Position numbers and translations under genes: made by a program. Under the pieces are notes generated by a model. It saw nothing but the letters and a program-made list of their open reading frames with translations, was not told where the DNA came from and did no database searches. A stretch of 48,757 bases of DNA from Prevotella sp. (lineage in GTDB: Bacteria > Bacteroidota > Bacteroidia > Bacteroidales > Bacteroidaceae), in assembly GCA_022781445.1 (NCBI GenBank), contig JALETQ010000013.1, positions 1-48,757 on the forward strand, given 5' to 3'. The stretch's first letter is position 1; every line of letters begins with the position of its first letter. Of the stretch, positions 45,130-48,757 are shown piece by piece.

Positions 45130-45432
45130 CTATTTGTTGATTTTAGTTTTTCCCGTTTCAGCTTTCTCCGTTTTTGTTTGGAGCAACTGTTCCACGTCCT
45201 CACGCTTGTAGTAGCACTTATGCCCGATTTGGGCAAAGGGCAACACGCCCGTATCACGGTAGTGCTGCAAGGTACGCTTGCTGATGTTGAGCAGCTGGCA
45301 CACATCCCCGTTGTGCAGCCAATCGGTATGCCTGCTCTGTTCCCCGAATGCCTTGCGGCAGGTCTCGGCAAGGCTGAGTATCTCGTTCCTCAGCTTTGCC
45401 CGGTTTGAATCCGTAATGATAAAATATCCCAT
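45130..45432 (-). CDS. Helix-turn-helix protein, excisionase-like (2)
   Basis: A 100-residue protein, start MGYFIITDSNRAKL. WLHNGDVCQLLNISKRTLQHYRDTG and YYKREDVEQLL give the same HTH_17 winged helix as the downstream neighbour. The N-terminal helix is different, so the two may form a heteromer or bind separate sites. Upstream in-frame codons extending to 45543 are not supported by family similarity. Confidence 0.83.
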   Translation of the reverse strand: MGYFIITDSNRAKLRNEILSLAETCRKAFGEQSRHTDWLHNGDVCQLLNISKRTLQHYRDTGVLPFAQIGHKCYYKREDVEQLLQTKTEKAETGKTKINK

Positions 45433-46225
45433 AGTTTTATTATTGTTTTGTTTGTATTTCTGTCTTATTGGTTTAATAAAACCTTTGTCCGTCTTGCGTT
45501 TCACCGCACGTTTCTGCCTGCAAAAGTAGGGAGTGTTTGTCATACTTCAAAGCACGAGGGAACAGTAGGGAAATATCGGGAAAAACAAGGAAAGGCGGTT
45601 TTAATTTTAGCTCTCTTTTTTTGTCTCTTTTCTCCATTTTATCATATCCGCTTTAGCTGATGCAATACGATGCAGAACGGAGCAAATAAGCACCTGCCTT
45701 TCTTGCGCAATTTCTATACTTGCCCCCTTATTTAGGGTTTAAATCCGTGTTTCCTTACAGTTTCCTGTCAGTAATCCGTGAGAAATCCATTGCCAATGAG
45801 CGCAACATTATGCAAGCACTCTCCGAATGCTTGGAACTTTCACATTCTCTTGATAACTTCACTCTTGGAACCCAAACCAAGCATATAATGAAGAAGAATG
45901 CAGATAAAAGCAAAGAGATACATCGTCAACAAGAGGCGTGAGGGCGGCAGTCCCATCTATGTATATAAGGTAAGGAAGATTCTCCCTTGTCCTTTGCCAA
46001 GTTATTGCAGTAGCCAAATGCAGTAGGTTGGTAGTATGACTTGGTATTACAAAAATATATTGTAAATCAATTACTTAACTTAAAATAGTATGTAGTAAGA
46101 AGAAAGATGAAAAAGTTTGGAGGGAAAAACTTCGGGAAAGAGATTTTCTTTCAATAATCATTCAACTATCATTCAAACACGCTATTGTCATTCAAGCAAG
46201 AATTATTCAATTTAAACATATCACA
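45433..46225. other. AT-rich region between excisionase-like and mobilization genes
   Basis: About 790 bp without a confident gene. A 42-codon frame at 45898-46026 (beginning MQIKAKRYIVNKRREGG) looks coding-like but is short and could be a decayed remnant. Four ATTCAA-containing repeats lie at 46157-46210. This should also hold the promoters of the divergent gene sets. Confidence 0.4.
46157..46210 (+). repeat. Clustered ATTCAA iteron-like repeats
   Basis: ATCATTCAA occurs at 46157-46165 and 46168-46176, GTCATTCAA at 46187-46195 and ATTATTCAA at 46202-46210, just upstream of the DUF3408 start. Spacing is irregular (11, 19, 15 bp). They might bind a regulator of the mobilization genes. Confidence 0.4.
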
Positions 46226-46684
46226 ATGGAAAAGAAAAAAGTCAGTAACGAGGGAATGGAGAATACCATCCATTCCGCCAAGCAATCTTTAGGACTCAAC
46301 CAAATTGAAGGTTCGTCTGAACATCTCATTGTTGAACTTCGGGCAAGGAGAGCCAGACTTACTCAAGACCCAAACAAGCAGGAAATAGAGAATACCGCGC
46401 ACTCTGAACCTGCACAGCATACAGAGAATGCTACCGTTCAAAGGCGCATCAGTGCCAAGATGAGAAAGGAGACGCTCGAAGCCTACAAGCAAGCCTACCT
46501 TGTTCCGACAAAACTGAGCAACCGGAAGGCGGTCTATCTGAGCAGGGAGACGCAGGAGCATGCTGACTTCATTGTCCGCAGGTTGGGCGACAGGTGCAGC
46601 AACCTTTCAAGTTTTGTGGAGAACATCGTGCGCCTCCATTTGGAGGAGTATGGGGAGGACATAGAGAAATGGAGGAGGCTTTGA
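46226..46684 (+). CDS. DUF3408 family mobilization-associated protein
   Basis: A 152-residue protein with a charged, probably disordered N-terminal half, and a C-terminal half (KLSNRKAVYLSRETQEHADFIV, LSSFVENIVRLHLEEY) typical of DUF3408, a ribbon-helix-helix-like family found beside mob genes in Bacteroides conjugative and mobilizable elements. A DNA-binding or relaxosome role is inferred from this context. It is followed by a long hairpin and the structured region before mobA. Confidence 0.82.
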   Translation: MEKKKVSNEGMENTIHSAKQSLGLNQIEGSSEHLIVELRARRARLTQDPNKQEIENTAHSEPAQHTENATVQRRISAKMRKETLEAYKQAYLVPTKLSNRKAVYLSRETQEHADFIVRRLGDRCSNLSSFVENIVRLHLEEYGEDIEKWRRL

Positions 46685-46696
46685 TCCCACAGGAAA

Positions 46697-46757
46697 AAGG
46701 TCGAGGGTTTTCCTGAAAAGGGACGACCCTTTCACTCAAAACCCTCGACCCTTTTCA
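46697..46757 (+). terminator. Long hairpin after DUF3408 (AAAACCCTCGACC repeat family)
   Basis: GGTCGAGGGTTTT (46699-46711) pairs with AAAACCCTCGACC (46738-46750), with an inner AAAGGG (46717-46722) and CCCTTT (46727-46732) stem, followed by CTTTTC. CGACCCTTTC recurs at 46724 and 46746, 22 bp apart. The core is the same as in the tandem array at 171-236. It could terminate DUF3408 transcription. Confidence 0.65.
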
Positions 46758-46874
46758 GAGAACAGGACAACAGATATTTACTGAACATACCGAATGACAG
46801 GAGTGTCCCGAACGTAATGAGTCAAAGAATGCACGGCATTCACTTTTCGATTGCAAAACGCCTTGTGCGTAAAT

Positions 46875-46961
46875 GGTCTTATCACTGACATTGCAAGACG
46901 TCAGTTTGTACCCACAAACTGCTCCCTGCTCCCCTCGTCAGACTGTCGGGGAGATAAGACC
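46875..46961. other. Compact multi-stem structure, oriT or structured RNA candidate
   Basis: GGTCTTATC (46875-46883) and GATAAGACC (46953-46961) pair perfectly over 9 bp and close a junction. Inside, CAGTTTGT (46902-46909) and ACAAACTG (46914-46921) form an 8-bp stem with an ACCC loop; TCCCC (46930-46934) and GGGGA (46948-46952) form a third stem stacked on the closing helix; ACTGAC (46884-46889) and GTCAGT (46900-46905) are an alternative. It lies 85 bp before the mob genes, where the transfer origin of related elements is usually found. Confidence 0.6.
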
Positions 46962-47046
46962 GTAATCACTCCGTTCTCATCGGTCAAGGTTCAGAATTTA
47001 AGCAACAACAAATCATCTACAATGATAAACTTTCAAGGAAACTTAT

Positions 47047-47478
47047 ATGAACAGATACAAAGGAAAAGCTGCCCGATGGCAGCAACAGGATAAGGAAGAG
47101 CATCGGATGAACAAAACGGAGTTCATCAAAGTAAGATGCACCTTGGAGGAAAAGCAGCGTATCAAATTAAAAGCGGAAAGTACAGGGCGGAAGTTCTCGG
47201 ACTACTGCCGTGAGATACTCCTCAATGGAGAAATAACAGCCGTTCCCAAGATGACCGACAATGAGAGGGAAGCCATTGCCATTCTTCAGCATACAGGAAG
47301 ATTCTACGGGCAGGTTTCCAACCTCATCAAGGTCAAGGACGAGGATTGGCTACATATCACCAAGAACCTTTCCTTATGTGCCAAAGAAGCATTTAAGCGG
47401 TTTTACGACCCTCATTTTCATGTGGATGATGAGGTATATAAGGTCTTAAATCTGACAAGAGATGATAGGAAAATGTAA
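47047..47478 (+). CDS. MobA/MobC-like mobilization accessory protein
   Basis: A 143-residue basic protein. KTEFIKVRCTLEEKQRIKLKAESTGRKFSDYCREIL is a ribbon-helix-helix-like segment typical of plasmid mobilization accessory proteins of the MobC type, which bind near nic and help the relaxase. The start at 47047 includes a basic 20-residue extension; an internal ATG at 47107 is possible. Its last 17 bp overlap the relaxase start, so the two are translationally linked. Confidence 0.85.
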   Translation: MNRYKGKAARWQQQDKEEHRMNKTEFIKVRCTLEEKQRIKLKAESTGRKFSDYCREILLNGEITAVPKMTDNEREAIAILQHTGRFYGQVSNLIKVKDEDWLHITKNLSLCAKEAFKRFYDPHFHVDDEVYKVLNLTRDDRKM

Positions 47479-48523
47479 GGCGATAGCGCACGGCAGCACG
47501 GCTTTGGACTATATCTTCAGAGAAGGCAAGCTCGGTAGTCGGCTTGCCTTCCACAATCTTTGCAGCAGGGAGCCAAAGACTGTCTATGAGGAAATGAAAG
47601 TCGTCAGCGACCATAACAGCCGTTGCAGGAACAAGTTTCTCCGTATCGAAATCGGCATCGCACCGCAGGACGAGAAAAAGCTGCCTGTGTCCGAACTGAT
47701 GCGGATAGCCCATCTGTTTGCCAAGCGAATGGGACTTGATAACCATCAATGGGTGGCAGTAACGCACAAGGACACCGACAACAGACACATCCATATCATC
47801 GCCAACCGTATCAGCCTGTATGGAGAGGTATATGACACCACTTTTGTGAGCAACAGGGCAGCGAGGGTGGCGGAGGACATCAGTGGGGAGAAAGGCTTGA
47901 CTATTGCAAAGGAGGTCAAGGCGGAAAGGAAACACCAAAAACCAAATGTCACCCCAACGAGAGAACAAACCAAACAGCAAGTGCAGCAAATCTGCTATGC
48001 TCTGCTTGACAAGTACAAAGGAACAGGCATCACGGGACATTCCATGTTCCTTTACGAGTTGAACAAGAGCGGCATCACCATAGAGCGCATGAAGAACAAG
48101 CAGGGCAAGGTCTATGGCTTGAAGTTCTCATACGGAGGACAATCATTCAAGGCATCAGAAATCGGCAGGGAGTTCGGCTACCGTTCTTTGCAAAAGAATT
48201 TTGAACCAACTAACAAGGAAGAGTCAAGGAAACCACATCAAACAGTACAAGAGCCAACAGACAAGAACAAATATCCCGATACAGGTTATCAACTCATACC
48301 TCCAAGCCGCTCCTCAATTTCACGAGACAATGACACACCACAAGTGCAGAATCCCATTGGTGCGGTGGCAGACACCATCGTTAGCGCAGCCGATGAAGTT
48401 GTGGAAGAGTTAGGCGATTTGATTACACCTACTACGCAAGGCAATGACTATGCCGAAGCTGCGTGGCAGCGCAAGCTCAGGAACCAAGCCAACAAAAAGA
48501 AGAAAAGAGGACGTGGATTATAA
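47462..48523 (+). CDS. Relaxase/mobilization nuclease (MOBP-like)
   Basis: Nicks the transfer origin and remains bound to the DNA 5' end during transfer. The 353 residues have motif I with a candidate nucleophile Tyr in ALDYIFREGK (Y17), and motif III THKDTDNRHIHI with metal ligands H102, H109 and H111. The C-terminal 120 residues are low-complexity and polar. It overlaps mobA by 17 bp. No coupling protein gene follows in the window, as expected for an element mobilised by a helper. Confidence 0.93.
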   Translation: MIGKCKAIAHGSTALDYIFREGKLGSRLAFHNLCSREPKTVYEEMKVVSDHNSRCRNKFLRIEIGIAPQDEKKLPVSELMRIAHLFAKRMGLDNHQWVAVTHKDTDNRHIHIIANRISLYGEVYDTTFVSNRAARVAEDISGEKGLTIAKEVKAERKHQKPNVTPTREQTKQQVQQICYALLDKYKGTGITGHSMFLYELNKSGITIERMKNKQGKVYGLKFSYGGQSFKASEIGREFGYRSLQKNFEPTNKEESRKPHQTVQEPTDKNKYPDTGYQLIPPSRSSISRDNDTPQVQNPIGAVADTIVSAADEVVEELGDLITPTTQGNDYAEAAWQRKLRNQANKKKKRGRGL

Positions 48524-48581
48524 TCCCATTCCAACGAAAGACTGCATTACAAAAATGCAGAAAGAAGAATATCTCATCAAA

Positions 48582-48636
48582 AACGCTTGTTATTCGCTGA
48601 CAAAGTATTATCTTTGCAAACAGAATAACAAGCGTT
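48582..48636. repeat. Perfect 14-bp inverted repeat overlapping a promoter
   Basis: AACGCTTGTTATTC (48582-48595) and GAATAACAAGCGTT (48623-48636) are exact complements around 27 nt. A consensus promoter lies across it: TTG (48587-48589) in the left arm and TATCTTTG (48609-48616) in the spacer, 19 nt apart, with the transcript expected to start in the right arm. Confidence 0.85.
48587..48616 (+). promoter_or_regulatory. Bacteroidetes-type promoter near the right end
   Basis: TTG, 19 nt, TATCTTTG match the consensus. It would transcribe rightward, out of the window, and its initial transcript would contain the right arm of the inverted repeat. Confidence 0.65.
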
Positions 48637-48686
48637 CTTTGTTAGGCAGAAAACAGCGGAGCCAGGTAGTTCGCTCGTTTCCAAAT

Positions 48687-48719
48687 CGTTACCTGTTTAG
48701 TTATACCAACAAGGTAACT
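48687..48719. other. Inverted GTTACC pair, possible right end of the element
   Basis: CGTTACC (48687-48693) and GGTAACT (48713-48719) mirror the inner pair at 37098-37124. Only 38 bp of sequence remain after it. Confidence 0.4.
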
Positions 48720-48757
48720 TCTTTATTTTCAATAAGTTGTATTTTAAGAATTATCTT

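Larger units (their letters stand above)
46685..47046. other. Intergenic region carrying hairpin and multi-stem structure
   Basis: Between DUF3408 and mobA. It holds the hairpin at 46697-46757 and the multi-stem element at 46875-46961 with about 85 bp between that and the mobA start. No open frame of note. Confidence 0.6.
37080..48720. mobile_element. Integrated mobilizable element (IME) with fimbrial cargo
   Basis: The segment carries two tyrosine recombinases, a RhuM-like gene, two excisionase-like genes, DUF3408, a MobA/MobC-like protein and a relaxase, the gene set of Bacteroides mobilizable transposons. No type IV secretion genes are present, so transfer would need a helper. Both ends have inverted GTTACC pairs (37084-37148 and 48687-48718), which I use as rough borders; the exact junctions are not proven. 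Adjacent to the left end are gap and a chromosomal-type repeat. The GC-rich genes between 40690 and 44510 may be cargo or a separate insertion. The right border lies very close to the end of the window, so more of the element may continue. Confidence 0.6.

Noticed and set aside
45898..46026. Small gene beginning MQIKAKRYIVNKRREGG
   Set aside because: Short, no domain and no clear promoter; mentioned only as a possible remnant.
37073..48651. TTAGGCAGAA direct repeat (37073 and 48642) as attachment core
   Set aside because: Only 10 bp, and its placement relative to the GTTACC pairs differs at the two ends, so it is probably chance.

Overview
The window looks like chromosome from a member of the Bacteroidales, most likely Prevotellaceae. 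The evidence is Bacteroidetes-type promoters (TTG/TTTG, about 19-22 nt, then TAnnTTTG), few Shine-Dalgarno sites, an LpxC-FabZ fusion, DUF4836, a BspA-like leucine-rich repeat protein, an Omp28-like protein, fimbrillin and HU-HIG genes, and a Bacteroides-type mobilizable element. I do not assign a species.

Layout. 1-640: non-coding, with 22-bp-period repeats. 641-5705 (minus): an iron alcohol dehydrogenase, then a pair of secreted proteins (Omp28-like, LRR) sharing a similar C-terminal tail. 6377-15683 (plus): orphan substrate-binding lipoprotein, TPR protein, RadA, DUF4836 lipoprotein, FtsX-like permease and a ComEC lacking its metallo-beta-lactamase part. 16312-18916 (minus): pdxT, pdxS and, upstream, a ThiD/PdxK-like domain fused to an AraC DNA-binding domain. 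19742-20518: a CPBP protease gene broken by two frameshifts. 21028-21854: a small membrane protein and a Spy-like periplasmic protein. 22018-32541 (minus): a long housekeeping run, menG-aroE-purM-prfA-pyrF, then HD phosphohydrolase-lpxD-lpxC/fabZ-lpxA, then miaA. 32971-35192: two tandem deoxynucleoside kinases and mscL. 35400-36431: gap, with its own promoter and terminators.

37080-48720 behaves as an integrated mobilizable element. It has two tyrosine recombinases and a RhuM-like gene at the left, and two excisionase-like helix-turn-helix genes, a DUF3408 gene, a MobA/MobC-like protein and a relaxase at the right. Both ends carry inverted GTTACC motifs. In the middle sits a GC-rich island (about 40690-44510) with a 64-residue acidic peptide, a mosaic fimbrillin/FISUMP adhesin and an HU-HIG protein. 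A compact multi-stem structure at 46875-46961, just before the mobilization genes, is the best oriT or structured-RNA candidate.

Three observations stand out. (1) At eight intergenic loci short repeats recur at a spacing of exactly 22 bp, or twice that, although the sequence differs between loci; the best is a perfect palindrome around TGACGTCA repeated between pyrF and the HD gene. (2) The kinase-like part of the AraC fusion upstream of pdxST keeps its ligand-binding motifs but has Ser in place of the catalytic Cys/Asp, suggesting a vitamin-sensing pseudoenzyme regulator. (3) A degenerate interspersed repeat of about 200 bp, ending in AAATCGGTCATGA-type inverted termini, occupies at least six intergenic gaps. 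All counts were made by eye, without database searches.
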